A stretch of 64,000 nucleotides of DNA from Legionella jordanis (GTDB taxonomy: Bacteria; Pseudomonadota; Gammaproteobacteria; Legionellales; Legionellaceae). Position 1 is the first letter of the stretch, and the number at the start of each line of letters is the position of its first letter. The position numbers and the translations under genes are program-made. The notes beneath the pieces are model-generated. The model saw only the letters and a list, made by a program, of their open reading frames with translations. It ran no database searches and was not told the origin of the DNA. Of the stretch, positions 47,257 through 56,651 are shown piece after piece. The stretch covers positions 326,001 to 390,000 of the forward strand of contig NZ_LR134383.1 in the NCBI RefSeq assembly GCF_900637635.1, written 5' to 3'.

Positions 47257-48135
47257 ATGGAACCTAAAGTTATTCTGATTACGGGTTGTTCTAGTGGAAT
47301 TGGTTATGATACGGCTTTGGCCTTACAACAAAGGGGACATCGCGTATTCGCCAGTTGCCGCAAAGAAGAGGATGTTAAAAAACTGCGAGAGTTGGGACTT
47401 GAAACCTTGCAGATGAATATGGATGACAGCCATTCCGTTCGTTTGGCCTTTCATGAAATGCTTAAAAAAGCAGACGGTCGTCTGGATGCAATCATTAATA
47501 ATGCGGGTTATGGACAGGCTGGAGCCTTGGAAGATTTGCCTCGGGAAGCTTTAAGGGCGCAATTTGAAACCAATGTGTTTGGTCTTATGGATTTAACCCG
47601 GCTTGCCATTCCTACCATGCGCAAACAAGGCCATGGGCGAATTATTAATATCAGCTCAATCCTCGGGGTAATTAGCATGCCCTTTCGTGGCGCTTATAAT
47701 GCCTCCAAATATGCGGTGGAAGGTCTAAGCGATACATTGCGTCTGGAACTTAAGCCTTCAAATATACAAGTGATCACCATCGAACCAGGGCCTATTGAAA
47801 GCCGATTTCGAGATAACTGTATTGATCATTCAATGAAACGCATCAATCAGGAAAATAGTCATTTCCGTGAACAATATCAAGTGTTGGCGGGAATGTATCG
47901 CAGCAACAAAAATCAATCTTTGTTCACCCGCAAAGCGGATGCTGTGGTTGCAAAAATCATTCATGCGATAGAATCAAAGCATCCAAAAGTAAAATATCGC
48001 GTGACCATTCCTGCTCATTTATTTGTCTTTTTAAAAAGGATTTTACCGGTTAATACTTTAGATAAGTGCTTAGCCTTTATATCAAAAAAAGAGTTTACGC
48101 CAAACCAGCGCTCAGGGGTTGAGGAGTCAAGATAG
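47257..48135 (+). CDS. Short-chain dehydrogenase/reductase
   Basis: A 292-residue SDR from ATG 47257 (MEPKVILITGCSSGIGYDTA); the open frame begins at 47191, and ATG 47233 is also possible. The cofactor motif TGCSSGIG, NNAGYGQAG and the catalytic YNASKYAVEG with a Ser about 13 residues earlier (ISSILG) are all present. Basic residues after beta-2 (FASCRKEED) suggest NADP(H). The substrate is unknown; some relatives reduce steroid- or retinoid-like ketones. Confidence 0.9.
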   Translation: MEPKVILITGCSSGIGYDTALALQQRGHRVFASCRKEEDVKKLRELGLETLQMNMDDSHSVRLAFHEMLKKADGRLDAIINNAGYGQAGALEDLPREALRAQFETNVFGLMDLTRLAIPTMRKQGHGRIINISSILGVISMPFRGAYNASKYAVEGLSDTLRLELKPSNIQVITIEPGPIESRFRDNCIDHSMKRINQENSHFREQYQVLAGMYRSNKNQSLFTRKADAVVAKIIHAIESKHPKVKYRVTIPAHLFVFLKRILPVNTLDKCLAFISKKEFTPNQRSGVEESR

Positions 48136-48139
48136 CGAT

Positions 48140-48433
48140 TTAAGGATAAGACATATACCGCTCAGCGGGAACACAAGGGCTATCAACGTATTCGCCATTT
48201 ACTTTTAATACCATATTGACGTTTGCTCGTTGATAGCGGGTAAGAATTTCATATTCTGCCTGGTTTATATACACTCGCGTGTTGCCGCAATACACAAGCG
48301 AGTATGAGGATGGATGAGGGTTTGCATGTGCTGGTAGATCACATTCCCAGCGAAATCGTGTTAAATCGCAATTGGCGAATGATTTTCCAAGAAGCGTAAA
48401 GAATAAAATTATCGCTATACCCACTTTTCCCAT
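48140..48433 (-). CDS. Small exported Cys-containing protein
   Basis: Not recognised. A 97-residue protein with an N-terminal signal peptide (about 1-20, ending SFA). The mature part has four cysteines (NCDL, WECDL, YCGN, SPCVP), which would suit two disulfides in the periplasm. It is convergent with the SDR gene, with a 4-base gap between the stops. Possibly lineage-specific. Confidence 0.65.
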   Translation of the reverse strand: MGKVGIAIILFFTLLGKSFANCDLTRFRWECDLPAHANPHPSSYSLVYCGNTRVYINQAEYEILTRYQRANVNMVLKVNGEYVDSPCVPAERYMSYP

Positions 48434-48619
48434 AATCGCAACTCCATGCTAAGTTAATGTATGTGGCATCATAAAGGCCATGTCCGAACTCAGTTATTTA
48501 GACCAGTGTCATTCTTAATGAATAGCTTATTAGCTGATAAAGATGCAAATTGCTTTTATGCCGAGCTTATTGTTGATTATCGTCGGCTCATTGGAATTCT
48601 TTAGAATGGAGGAGAATGC

Positions 48620-49495
48620 ATGAATTCGTCGACAGAGGAGTATTTAAATGCTTTGCGCTGTGGTGATTATCTGCAGGCAGTCAACTGGCTTGAGTTTCTT
48701 TTGGCACGTTATGAGGTATCAGAGGGAGATGCCGACCTGTTGTTACAAATTGCTATCTTTGAGTTGATTCATCATGGTTTTGTTCCTGAAGACTTTCACC
48801 ACATTCAGTTGCTGTATGATTTATTGTATGAACAAATGCCGCCGTTTATAGAAAAAAATGCTTATCAAGCTACCGTGCTCTGTAACGCAGCGATGCAAGT
48901 CATGGTATTTTTTGATTATCAAGTCATCGATTTTTATTCAAATGTTTCTCTTAAAGACCCTAAAGAAATCCAAGCCTGGATGCAGCGAAATCATGAACGT
49001 TTAGAGCCACAAAAAAATAATGAAGAATTGATGAAACGTTATACTGCTCTAAACCAGGCTGTGGCTGACAGTCTAGCAGAAGCTCGAGTCATCAGAGAGC
49101 AAATCAACAGTCTTTTGGAAGTTAAACACCTTCTTAAATTATATCTTGAGAAACTGACCTCCGTTCCACCCGAAGGAGAATTTCACGCGATCAGGCAGGG
49201 ATTATTACAGTCTTTGCAGATGTACTTAAAAGATAAGACGATTGCTGCCAAGGAAATTCTTGAAGAAATCAGCAGTTTTATTTTAGCCTTAAAAAAAATG
49301 GAACCTCACGATTGGGAAATGGCCTATTTAGACAAAATGCTTCCTAATGGCTCAGTCAATAAACCCTTTGTTTCCCGGATCTTTGAATCCTCCGCCAATC
49401 ATTTTCATTTTTTTGCCATTAAAATGCTGGATTCAATGTTGCCTAAAGTGGCGTCTAAGGAATCCAATTCTAAGAAGCAAACCCTAGCTCATTAG
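48620..49495 (+). CDS. Uncharacterised soluble helical protein
   Basis: Not recognised. A 291-residue protein without signal peptide. ATG 48620 has a very strong ribosome site (GGAGGAGA about five bases upstream). The N-terminal 110 residues look like a helical repeat-like bundle; residues 135-235 look like a coiled coil (heptad-like Leu/Ile/Glu/Lys pattern). The tail SKESNSKKQTLAH is hydrophilic. It could be an effector or a cytosolic protein of the Legionella accessory set; no domain supports either. Confidence 0.6.
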   Translation: MNSSTEEYLNALRCGDYLQAVNWLEFLLARYEVSEGDADLLLQIAIFELIHHGFVPEDFHHIQLLYDLLYEQMPPFIEKNAYQATVLCNAAMQVMVFFDYQVIDFYSNVSLKDPKEIQAWMQRNHERLEPQKNNEELMKRYTALNQAVADSLAEARVIREQINSLLEVKHLLKLYLEKLTSVPPEGEFHAIRQGLLQSLQMYLKDKTIAAKEILEEISSFILALKKMEPHDWEMAYLDKMLPNGSVNKPFVSRIFESSANHFHFFAIKMLDSMLPKVASKESNSKKQTLAH

Positions 49496-49501
49496 CCGTC
49501 G

Positions 49502-49963
49502 TCAGATGCTTAAGAGTCCTTCATGTTTGAGCAGGCCAATTTTATAGCATAAAGCCTCAGGTTTTCCCATGTAACCCCCTTGATTATGCTTACCTACCAC
49601 TCGATGACATGGAATAAACAAGGCAATCGGATTGCTCTTGCAGGCTTGGCCAATAGCTCGCGGACTGGATTGTAAGCGGCTGGCTAATTCCCCGTAGCTT
49701 AAACTGCGGCCGACGGGTATGACCAATAAAGCATTCCAAACCCGTTGTTGGTAAGACGTTCCTTGTGGCTTAAGGGACAGTCGAAAGCGATAATGAGGAT
49801 CTGCAAAATACTGCTCAATTTCCTGAGATATCAGGGTGGTTAAAGAGTTGCTTTGATTGTTTTGCGTGGGAGTTTCAGTGAAGCTTGCCTGAAATAAATA
49901 ATGCTCATTGTAACTAACCTCAAGCCAACCGACTGGCGTCTTGAACGAGCTGACAATGAGCAT
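49502..49963 (-). CDS. ogt: Methylated-DNA--protein-cysteine methyltransferase
   Basis: DNA repair protein that transfers the O6-alkyl group from guanine to its own Cys. The 153-residue protein has the active-site motif IPCHRVVG and the DNA-binding helix region SYGELASRLQSSPRAIGQA. The Asn-hinge is seen as KSNPIALFIPC. It lies just after rplS on the same strand (8-base gap) and may be read from the ribosomal operon. Confidence 0.95.
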   Translation of the reverse strand: MLIVSSFKTPVGWLEVSYNEHYLFQASFTETPTQNNQSNSLTTLISQEIEQYFADPHYRFRLSLKPQGTSYQQRVWNALLVIPVGRSLSYGELASRLQSSPRAIGQACKSNPIALFIPCHRVVGKHNQGGYMGKPEALCYKIGLLKHEGLLSI

Positions 49964-49971
49964 TGAATACC

Positions 49972-50337
49972 TTAGTCTTCTTTCTTACTGACCAATTTTT
50001 CTTTAATACGAGCAGCTCGGCCAGCTAGATCACGGAGGTAATACAATTTTGCACGACGCACGTCACCGCGACGTTTAACCATAATACTGTCCACAATAGG
50101 ACTGTACGTTTGGAAAACACGCTCAACGCCGACCCCGTGAGAAATCTTGCGCACGGTAAAAGCAGAATTCAATCCTCTGTTTCTTTTGGCAATTACGATA
50201 CCTTCAAATGCCTGTAAACGCTCACGGTTTCCTTCCATCACCTTAACTTGAACCAAAACGGTGTCGCCAGGGCTAAAATCAGGAACGGTTTTGCCTTTCA
50301 TTTGCTCGGCGTTTAATTGATCAATAATGTTGCTCAT
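49972..50337 (-). CDS. rplS: Ribosomal protein L19
   Basis: A 121-residue large-subunit protein at the 30S-50S interface. [20 protein letters not shown] and the [20 protein letters not shown] tail are diagnostic. ATG 50337 with GAGGAG upstream is the family start; the frame is open from a GTG 6 bases earlier. Last gene of the conserved rpsP-rimM-trmD-rplS operon. Confidence 0.98.
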   Translation of the reverse strand: MSNIIDQLNAEQMKGKTVPDFSPGDTVLVQVKVMEGNRERLQAFEGIVIAKRNRGLNSAFTVRKISHGVGVERVFQTYSPIVDSIMVKRRGDVRRAKLYYLRDLAGRAARIKEKLVSKKED

Positions 50338-50362
50338 GGTCACTCCTCAAATTGGTATTCCT

Positions 50363-51112
50363 TCAAAAGGAAGTACCCTGTTCGCTTTTAAACTCGGCAA
50401 GCAATTGCTTATCGAGCTCGCTTAATTGGATTTTATCTAATAAATCCGGGCGCTTAAGCCAGGTTTTGCCCAGGCTTTGTTTTCGACGCCAACGTTCAAT
50501 ATCTCGATGATGCCCGCTTAATAATACAGATGGTACTTCCAAACCATTAATCATTGCGGGTCTGGTGTAATGAGGGCAATCCAATAAGCCATTCATAAAC
50601 GAATCTTGCTCAGCTGAACATAAATGCCCAAGGCTTCCAGGCAAGAGGCGAATAATCGCATCAATAAATACCATGGCTGCCAATTCACCACCACTTAAAA
50701 CAAAATCTCCTAAAGACCATTCTTCATCTACATGCTGAGTAATGATCCGCTCATCTATTCCTTCGTAACGTCCTGCTATAAAGACTAAGGATTGTTGAGC
50801 TTCAGCCAACTTATTCAAGTCATGCTGACGAATGGTTTTACCCTGCGGACTCAAATATATTGTCCTGCAAGCCGCTGTCATTTGTGCTTTGGCGTGATTA
50901 ATGGCACCTGCAAGAGGTTCATACATCATCACCATGCCAGGGCCACCACCATAGGGTTTATCGTCTACCTGGCGATATGGACCTGTTGCCCAGTCTCGTG
51001 GATTCCAGTAATCCAATTTTGCTAAGCCGTGCTCAATGGCACGACCCACTACGCCATACTTTAATGCTTCAAACATTTCTGGCATTAAAGTCACTACAGC
51101 CAAATGCAGCAT
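50363..51112 (-). CDS. trmD: tRNA (guanine-N1)-methyltransferase
   Basis: Methylates G37 of tRNAs using S-adenosylmethionine; essential for reading-frame keeping. The 249 residues show the trefoil-knot motifs SPQGKTIRQHD, FIAGRYEGIDERI and SLGDFVLSGGELAAM. The N-terminal VTLMPEMFEAL and VDDKPYGGGPGMVM are also typical. It follows rimM directly, without a gap. Confidence 0.98.
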   Translation of the reverse strand: MLHLAVVTLMPEMFEALKYGVVGRAIEHGLAKLDYWNPRDWATGPYRQVDDKPYGGGPGMVMMYEPLAGAINHAKAQMTAACRTIYLSPQGKTIRQHDLNKLAEAQQSLVFIAGRYEGIDERIITQHVDEEWSLGDFVLSGGELAAMVFIDAIIRLLPGSLGHLCSAEQDSFMNGLLDCPHYTRPAMINGLEVPSVLLSGHHRDIERWRRKQSLGKTWLKRPDLLDKIQLSELDKQLLAEFKSEQGTSF

Positions 51113-51622
51113 TTAAAAATTCACATCCCAGTCGACGCTGATAACAGCGCGCTCAGAATCTATATCCAAAATAAATTGCCCCGGCAAATAGGGGATCAAA
51201 TGTCGTTTTTCACCGACAATCACCAACACGTCATTTGAGCCGGTTGGCATGATTTCTTTCACAACCCCAAGCAGAATGCCTTGCTGATTCACAACCTGCA
51301 TACCAACCAGCTCATGCCAGTAGTATTCACCTTCTTCCAGGTTGGGAAGCTGGGCACGACTGACTGCAATTTCGACATTGCCAAGAGCAGCCGCTTGCTC
51401 ACGTTCATTAAAGCCTTCAAGACGAACGAGAATGGACTTTTCAGTCATCTCCACTCGTACGATCTTAAGAGCCTGCCACTGCTTATTAATGTAAGCGTGC
51501 CAATCCGTGTACTGCAGAATGTTATCGCGAGGCTCTGTAAAGGAATGAACCGTGACAAAGCCTTTTATCCCATGGGGGCGGCCAAAGCGACCAATAACAA
51601 TCCAATCAGCAAGCTTGTCCAC
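51113..51622 (-). CDS. rimM: Ribosome maturation factor RimM
   Basis: Assembly factor for the head of the 30S subunit. A 169-residue protein with IGRFGRPHGIKGFVTV (N-terminal barrel) and EYYWHELVGMQVVN leading into the PRC-barrel (GSNDVLVI, LIPYLPGQFI). The start is a GTG at 51622, three bases after the rpsP stop. Confidence 0.97.
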   Translation of the reverse strand: MDKLADWIVIGRFGRPHGIKGFVTVHSFTEPRDNILQYTDWHAYINKQWQALKIVRVEMTEKSILVRLEGFNEREQAAALGNVEIAVSRAQLPNLEEGEYYWHELVGMQVVNQQGILLGVVKEIMPTGSNDVLVIVGEKRHLIPYLPGQFILDIDSERAVISVDWDVNF

Positions 51623-51625
51623 GTT

Positions 51626-51883
51626 TTATTTAGCGGTTTCAGCGCTTTTCTTATTGTATTCTTTCACTAAAGCACGAACGCGATCAGATAATTGCGCGCC
51701 TACTTTTTGCCAGTGGACTAATTTATCCATTTCCAAGTGCAAGCGAGGTTCTTGACCGCGTGCAATCGGATTGAAATAGCCAATTCGCTCGATGTAATTA
51801 CCGCGTTTGCGGCTATCGGTAACAACCATGTTATAGAATGGACGCTTCTTAGCGCCTGCTCGTGATAAACGTATAACTACCAT
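51626..51883 (-). CDS. rpsP: Ribosomal protein S16
   Basis: An 85-residue small-subunit protein; [20 protein letters not shown] is the typical N-terminus. AGAGGA stands about six bases before ATG 51883. First gene of rpsP-rimM-trmD-rplS; a promoter candidate with TACAAT as -10 lies upstream inside the ffh terminator region. Confidence 0.98.
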   Translation of the reverse strand: MVVIRLSRAGAKKRPFYNMVVTDSRKRGNYIERIGYFNPIARGQEPRLHLEMDKLVHWQKVGAQLSDRVRALVKEYNKKSAETAK

Positions 51884-51912
51884 TATGTCCTCTACTTTAA
51901 GAGTGTTTACGT

Positions 51913-51950
51913 AAAAATGCCGTGTATTGTACGAAAATTAACTCGGCATT
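51913..51950 (-). terminator. Terminator of ffh overlapping the rpsP promoter
   Basis: On the minus strand, AATGCCG and CGGCATT (51944-51950 and 51916-51922) pair around a 21-base loop and are followed by TTTTT, a likely intrinsic terminator for ffh. The loop itself contains TACAAT, which with TTCCAA 17 bases upstream could be the rpsP promoter. The two signals therefore overlap. Confidence 0.5.
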
Positions 51951-51980
51951 GGAAGCCCATTTTCCAGAAATTATTTATGG

Positions 51981-53351
51981 TCAATCTTCAGGGAATAAAC
52001 CTTTGAGGCCCGTCATGCCTCCCATTCCCCTCATCATCTGCTTAATGCCACCGGGTTTAGTGAATTTCTTCATCATTTTTTGCATTTGTTCAAATTGCTT
52101 AAGCAAACGATTCACATCCTGAATTTGTGTTCCTGAGCCCAAGGCAATTCTTTTCTTGCGTGAACCAACGATTATTTTGGGAATACGGCGCTCCTTTGGC
52201 GTCATGGAGTTGATAATGGCAATGGTTTGCGCCATGGCTTTATCATTCACCTGACTGAGTGCTTTTTGAGGCAGTTGGCTCATGCCTGGCAATTTACTCA
52301 TCATGCCAGCAATACCCCCCATATTGTTCATTTGCAACAATTGCTGCTTGAAGTCTTCTAAATCAAAACCCTTACCTTTCTTCAGTTTTTTAGCCAATTT
52401 CTCACTGGCTTGTTTATCCGCCTTGCGCTCAACTTCTTCAATTAAGGTAAGAATGTCTCCCATGCCCAATATACGAGAGGCAATTCGGTCAGGATAAAAC
52501 GGCTCAAGAGCTTCTACTTTTTCCCCACTACCTAAAAATTTAATCGGTTGACCTGTAATGTGCTTAACAGAAAGAGCAGCCCCACCGCGGGCATCGCCGT
52601 CGGTTTTGGTCAAAATAACCCCTGTCAAAGGGAGGGCTTCATGAAAGGCTTTGGCGGTATTGGCCGCATCTTGACCGGTCATGCTGTCTACGACAAAAAG
52701 TGTTTCGATGGGATTTAGTGCATGATGAAGAACCTTAATTTCATCCATCATTTCGCTATCAATGTGCAGGCGGCCTGCAGTATCGAAAATGACCACATCC
52801 ATGAATTGCTTTTTTGCACTTTCCAAGGCTTTTTGCGCAATCTCTAGAGGCCGCTCCTGGGCTTGGCTGGGGTAAAATGCCGCGCCTATTTGCTCAGCAA
52901 GTAATTTAAGTTGCTCGATGGCCGCGGGTCGATAAACGTCCAAACTGACCAACATGACTTTTTTGCTTTCGGTTTCCTTTAAATAGCGGGCTAATTTGGC
53001 AGTACTGGTGGTTTTACCTGAACCTTGTAAGCCAGCCATTAGGAAAACAGCCGGTGGTTGTGTTTTAAAATTGAGCTCTGCCCGCGAGTCACCCAAAACA
53101 TGGACCAATTCGTCATGGACAATTTTAACGAAGGCCTGATCAGGCTTTAAATTGGCCAATACTTCTTGACCTAATGCTTTTTGCTTGACCCCGTCAATAA
53201 ATTCCTTCACCACGGGCAAGGCTACATCGGCCTCCAGAAGAGATAAGCGGATTTCTCTTAAAGGGGCATTGATATTGTCCTCGGTTAATCTTGCTTGTCC
53301 ACTGATGGTTTTAAAAGCCTGGGTTAAGCGTTCGGTTAAGTTTTCAAACAT
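51981..53351 (-). CDS. ffh: Signal recognition particle protein Ffh
   Basis: GTPase that targets membrane proteins to SecYEG with 4.5S RNA. 456 residues from ATG 53351 (MFENLTERLTQAFKTISGQ); the longer frame has no support. N domain, then G domain (GLQGSGKTTSTAKLA, DTAGRL, TKTDGDARGG) and the Met-rich M domain at the end (MMKKFTKPGGIKQMMRGMGG). It is upstream of rpsP on the same strand. The gene for 4.5S RNA was not seen. Confidence 0.98.
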   Translation of the reverse strand: MFENLTERLTQAFKTISGQARLTEDNINAPLREIRLSLLEADVALPVVKEFIDGVKQKALGQEVLANLKPDQAFVKIVHDELVHVLGDSRAELNFKTQPPAVFLMAGLQGSGKTTSTAKLARYLKETESKKVMLVSLDVYRPAAIEQLKLLAEQIGAAFYPSQAQERPLEIAQKALESAKKQFMDVVIFDTAGRLHIDSEMMDEIKVLHHALNPIETLFVVDSMTGQDAANTAKAFHEALPLTGVILTKTDGDARGGAALSVKHITGQPIKFLGSGEKVEALEPFYPDRIASRILGMGDILTLIEEVERKADKQASEKLAKKLKKGKGFDLEDFKQQLLQMNNMGGIAGMMSKLPGMSQLPQKALSQVNDKAMAQTIAIINSMTPKERRIPKIIVGSRKKRIALGSGTQIQDVNRLLKQFEQMQKMMKKFTKPGGIKQMMRGMGGMTGLKGLFPED

Positions 53352-53463
53352 GCCAATACTCAGATGCAAAAACAATAACTATAGCATAGCAGAGGGAGTT
53401 GCTAAACCCTGATGCACTAACAATTAATGGAAGATAATTAAGCAGGCTGTAGACAATATTTAG

Positions 53464-53556
53464 CCGGCCATTCCGAAGGAATCCCTTCAAAAAGCCGCTG
53501 TACTTGCCGATGAGTGGCTCATTCATTTTGAAAAACAAGTAAAGCCTGATAAATAG
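53464..53556 (+). other. Intergenic stretch with a protein-like 30-codon tail
   Basis: The 253-base gap 53376-53628 has no start-to-stop gene that I trust. After a TAG at 53461 a frame reads PAIPKESLQKAAVLADEWLI then HFEKQVKPDK and a stop, which looks like an ordinary amphipathic protein C-terminus. It has no start codon and could be the relic of a decayed gene or chance. Confidence 0.2.
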
Positions 53557-53628
53557 CCCTTAACACAAGCGATGAGTTTGCTTAAAATCATGGCATAATG
53601 AATTGCGCCAAGCCAACTGGAGTTATGC

Positions 53629-54315
53629 ATGATCCCGCAAAGTGATTATTTTGCCCAGGAAGATTATAAAGCGATAAAAATTCATGACAATTGCCATCCT
53701 CGTTTAAAAATACAGCCCATGTACTTTGAATTGGGTTTCAGCCCCGTACCACACATGTTTGCCCGCTTTGCTGTCTTGGATAGACTATTACAAGCTCTGC
53801 AATCGTTACCTCAACACTATGGTTTTCTCATTTGGGATGTTTATCGTCCGAGAGAGGTGCAAGGCAAATTGTTTGCCTGGATGAAGAATGAAATCCGCAA
53901 TCGCTCTCCGCATCTGAACGAAGAAGAACTCGAAACCGAAGTGTTAAAATACGTGGCAGCTCCCTCTAAAGTTGGAGACCGTTATTGTTCACCTCATTTA
54001 AGTGGTGGCGCTATTGATTTAACTCTGTTTGATTTTAGTCAAAATCAACCCCTGGATATGGGAACTCCATTTGATGATCCAAGCGATGTGGCGCATCGAG
54101 ATTATTTCACACTCAAAGCGGAGATTAGCGAGGCAGACCTCGTTTTTAAAGAAAGGCGGGAATTATTGCGTCAATCCATGGAGAAAGTTGGCTTTACCTC
54201 CTATCAGTATGAGTGGTGGCATTTTGACTTAGGTAATGCTTCATGGGGAAAAATAACAAAACAGCCGGAGGCATTTGGACCTTTGTTTGGTAATCACGAA
54301 TGGCCAAACTCCTGA
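53629..54315 (+). CDS. D-alanyl-D-alanine dipeptidase (VanX-like)
   Basis: A 228-residue zinc dipeptidase of family M15D. The motif WDVYRPREVQGKLF holds the catalytic Arg; SPHLSGGAIDLTLFD gives the first His and Asp ligands; EWWHFDLG gives the catalytic Glu and last His. No signal peptide, so it probably acts in the cytosol on D-Ala-D-Ala from cell-wall turnover. There is no vanA or vanH, so it is not a resistance cluster. Confidence 0.9.
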   Translation: MIPQSDYFAQEDYKAIKIHDNCHPRLKIQPMYFELGFSPVPHMFARFAVLDRLLQALQSLPQHYGFLIWDVYRPREVQGKLFAWMKNEIRNRSPHLNEEELETEVLKYVAAPSKVGDRYCSPHLSGGAIDLTLFDFSQNQPLDMGTPFDDPSDVAHRDYFTLKAEISEADLVFKERRELLRQSMEKVGFTSYQYEWWHFDLGNASWGKITKQPEAFGPLFGNHEWPNS

Positions 54316-54424
54316 AACGCTGTCTGTTTATAGTTTTACCTGACTCTGGCATAATGAAACGTTCCTGAATATTGGCTAGCAGCCATATTGGTTGCTCATT
54401 CTTTCTTATAGCAATGGAGCCTCA

Positions 54425-55690
54425 GTGCAATTTTCTTTGACAACTCTATTTTTAGTGTTGCTCTTTCTAGTCCTTCTGTCCGCATTTTTTTCTGGGTCAG
54501 AAATTGGCATGATGTCACTCAATCGCTATCGTTTGCGTTATCTCGTTAAAAAAAATAATAAGCAGGCCATTCGCGTTAACCAGATGCTCTCTCGCCCAGA
54601 TCGTTTGTTAAGTGTTATTTTAATTGGCAACACCTTCGCCAATATAGTCGCATCCATGGTTGCCACCCTTATAGGCCAGCGTTTATATGGTGACACTGGA
54701 GTGGCTGTGGCAACCATTTTGCTAACCTTGTTGATCCTGGTGTTTTCGGAAATGGTTCCTAAAACGCTTGCAGCACTTCACCCGCAACAAATCGCGTTTG
54801 TTGCTTCAATACCTATAAAATTTTTACAAAAACTGTTAGCTCCTCTTATTCAAGCCATCAGTTGGATAACGAATGTTATTTTAAGATTATTTAATGTTTC
54901 GGCGGAAAAAACGCAGCGCGAAGCATTATCAAGAGATGAGCTGCGCTCCGTTGTACATGAGGCGGGTAGCTTAATGCCCGTGGAGCACAAAAGCATGCTG
55001 ATTAGTTTGCTCGATCTTGAGCAAGCAACAGTTGAAGACATCATGATTCCTAAAGCAGACATTGTTGGTGTGGATTTGGAACAACCCTGGCATAAAGTGA
55101 TTGAAGAGTTAGAAATAGCCCAGCATAACCGACTGCCTTTATACCGGGGAACCATTGATAATTTAGTTGGCCTTATTCATATGCGAGATGTGCTCCATTT
55201 GGTTCTTGAAGAACGCTTAGATATGGATAATTTACTTAAAATTTGTGATTCGCCTTATTTCATTCCCGAAGAAACTCCCCTGAATGTTCAAATCTTGAAT
55301 TTCCAGAAAGTTAAAAAACGAAGTTGTTTTGTTGTGGATGAGTATGGCGATTTGTTGGGCTTAGTCACCCTTGAGGATATTCTGGAGGAAGTCGTGGGTG
55401 AATTTACAACCGATGTGGCCGACCTCGGTCAGGAAATTATTCCACAAAAGGATGGTTCTTTTCTGGTTGATGCAAGCATCACTCTCCGGCATTTGCATCG
55501 TACATTAGCTTGGCAGTTTCCAGCAATTGGACCAAGAACTTTAAGCGGTTTGATTATTGAATATTTAGGCTATATTCCTCCAGCCGATTGCTGTTTGCAA
55601 ATAGAAACCTTTCAGATTGAGATTTTAAAGGTGGGTGAAAACATGGTCAAAACGGTCCGCATGTGGAAAGTTGCCAAGAGAAAAAAGTAA
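54425..55690 (+). CDS. CorB/YfjD-like CNNM-type membrane protein (DUF21-CBS-CorC_HlyC)
   Basis: A 421-residue protein from GTG 54425 (GGAG five bases upstream); the frame is open from a TTG at 54392. Order of domains: DUF21 with four hydrophobic segments (residues 1-150, SGSEIGMMSLNRYRL), two CBS domains (IMIPKADIVGVDLEQPW, EEDI-type LVTLEDILEEVVGE), then the CorC_HlyC domain. Bacterial relatives affect Mg or Co efflux. The gene for a CorC partner is not adjacent. Confidence 0.9.
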   Translation: MQFSLTTLFLVLLFLVLLSAFFSGSEIGMMSLNRYRLRYLVKKNNKQAIRVNQMLSRPDRLLSVILIGNTFANIVASMVATLIGQRLYGDTGVAVATILLTLLILVFSEMVPKTLAALHPQQIAFVASIPIKFLQKLLAPLIQAISWITNVILRLFNVSAEKTQREALSRDELRSVVHEAGSLMPVEHKSMLISLLDLEQATVEDIMIPKADIVGVDLEQPWHKVIEELEIAQHNRLPLYRGTIDNLVGLIHMRDVLHLVLEERLDMDNLLKICDSPYFIPEETPLNVQILNFQKVKKRSCFVVDEYGDLLGLVTLEDILEEVVGEFTTDVADLGQEIIPQKDGSFLVDASITLRHLHRTLAWQFPAIGPRTLSGLIIEYLGYIPPADCCLQIETFQIEILKVGENMVKTVRMWKVAKRKK

Positions 55691-55724
55691 TACAGCTATT
55701 GAGGCAATCACATTGTGTAGCACA

Positions 55725-56459
55725 CTAAGCCTTGGATTCATTCGCTTCTTTAAGGGTCATAACGCGAGAAGTAAACAAATAACCGCCATTGCGAATCGTT
55801 TTAATTAAAGCCGGTTTTTTGGCATCCGTTTCTATTTTTTGTCGCAAACGACTAATCTGCACATCAATTCTCCTGTCAAATGGAGATAAATCCGCATTTT
55901 TAGTAAGCTGTAACAGAAATTCTCGTCCTAAGACCCGTTGAGGCTGCCTGACAAAAGCCAAAAGTAAATCGTACTCACCAGCACTGAGCTGTAATTCTTC
56001 GCGTGTATTGCTATCTAAAACCTGACGAGAGGCTGGATATAAACGCCAGTTAGCAAATAATAAAACTTCCTTTTCTTGCTCATTGTCTTTAGCAGAGCGC
56101 GATACCCGACGTGAAATGGCGCTAATTCGAGCGTGCAATTCGCGTGGGTGCAGGGGTTTGAGCAAAAAGTCATCGGCACCCGCTTCAAGCATCTTGACGC
56201 AAGCATTTTCATTGGGCTCATCACTAATCACCAATAGGGGCACAAGATAGCGACGATAAAGATTGTCAATTAACGAGGGATCTTCTTGGATAAGCGAGCA
56301 GTTCACAAGTAAAGCTGCTGGAGGTTCTGATTCATTCTCCAGTTGTGAAAGGCTGCTGTATTGAATGATATCAAAATCAAATTTATCAAAATATTGGACG
56401 AGTTGTTCGTCAATTGGAGCATCGTCAATAATCAATAAGTATTTGCGATGCGATAACAT
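55725..56459 (-). CDS. OmpR-family response regulator lacking the phospho-acceptor Asp
   Basis: A 244-residue two-domain protein. The receiver (1-118) keeps the acidic pair D12-D13, the Ser79 and Lys101 (LLKPLHPRELHARI), but where the phosphorylated Asp should be (beta-3 end, ALLVNCSL) it has Asn53. A complete OmpR-type winged helix follows (LQLSAGEYDLLLAFVRQPQR to IRNGGYLFTSRV). No histidine kinase gene is near. It should bind DNA independently of phosphorylation. Confidence 0.9.
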   Translation of the reverse strand: MLSHRKYLLIIDDAPIDEQLVQYFDKFDFDIIQYSSLSQLENESEPPAALLVNCSLIQEDPSLIDNLYRRYLVPLLVISDEPNENACVKMLEAGADDFLLKPLHPRELHARISAISRRVSRSAKDNEQEKEVLLFANWRLYPASRQVLDSNTREELQLSAGEYDLLLAFVRQPQRVLGREFLLQLTKNADLSPFDRRIDVQISRLRQKIETDAKKPALIKTIRNGGYLFTSRVMTLKEANESKA

Positions 56460-56651
56460 TCAATCAATTCTCCCGCTGTCTCTTCATATTTGAAGAATTA
56501 TATACATCTTATTATAGAATTGGCATGAAAAAGTTCATTCATCTCCAAGATTTTTCTTATTGATGAAAATAGTGAACATCACTGGCAATAGCAGAGCCTA
56601 ATTTGTAGAATAAAGCGATTTTTGCAAATTGCCAAATTAGGAGATAGTCAG

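Noticed and set aside
53629..54315. Vancomycin-resistance gene cluster
   Set aside because: Only a VanX-like dipeptidase is present, with no vanH or vanA; a turnover role is more likely.
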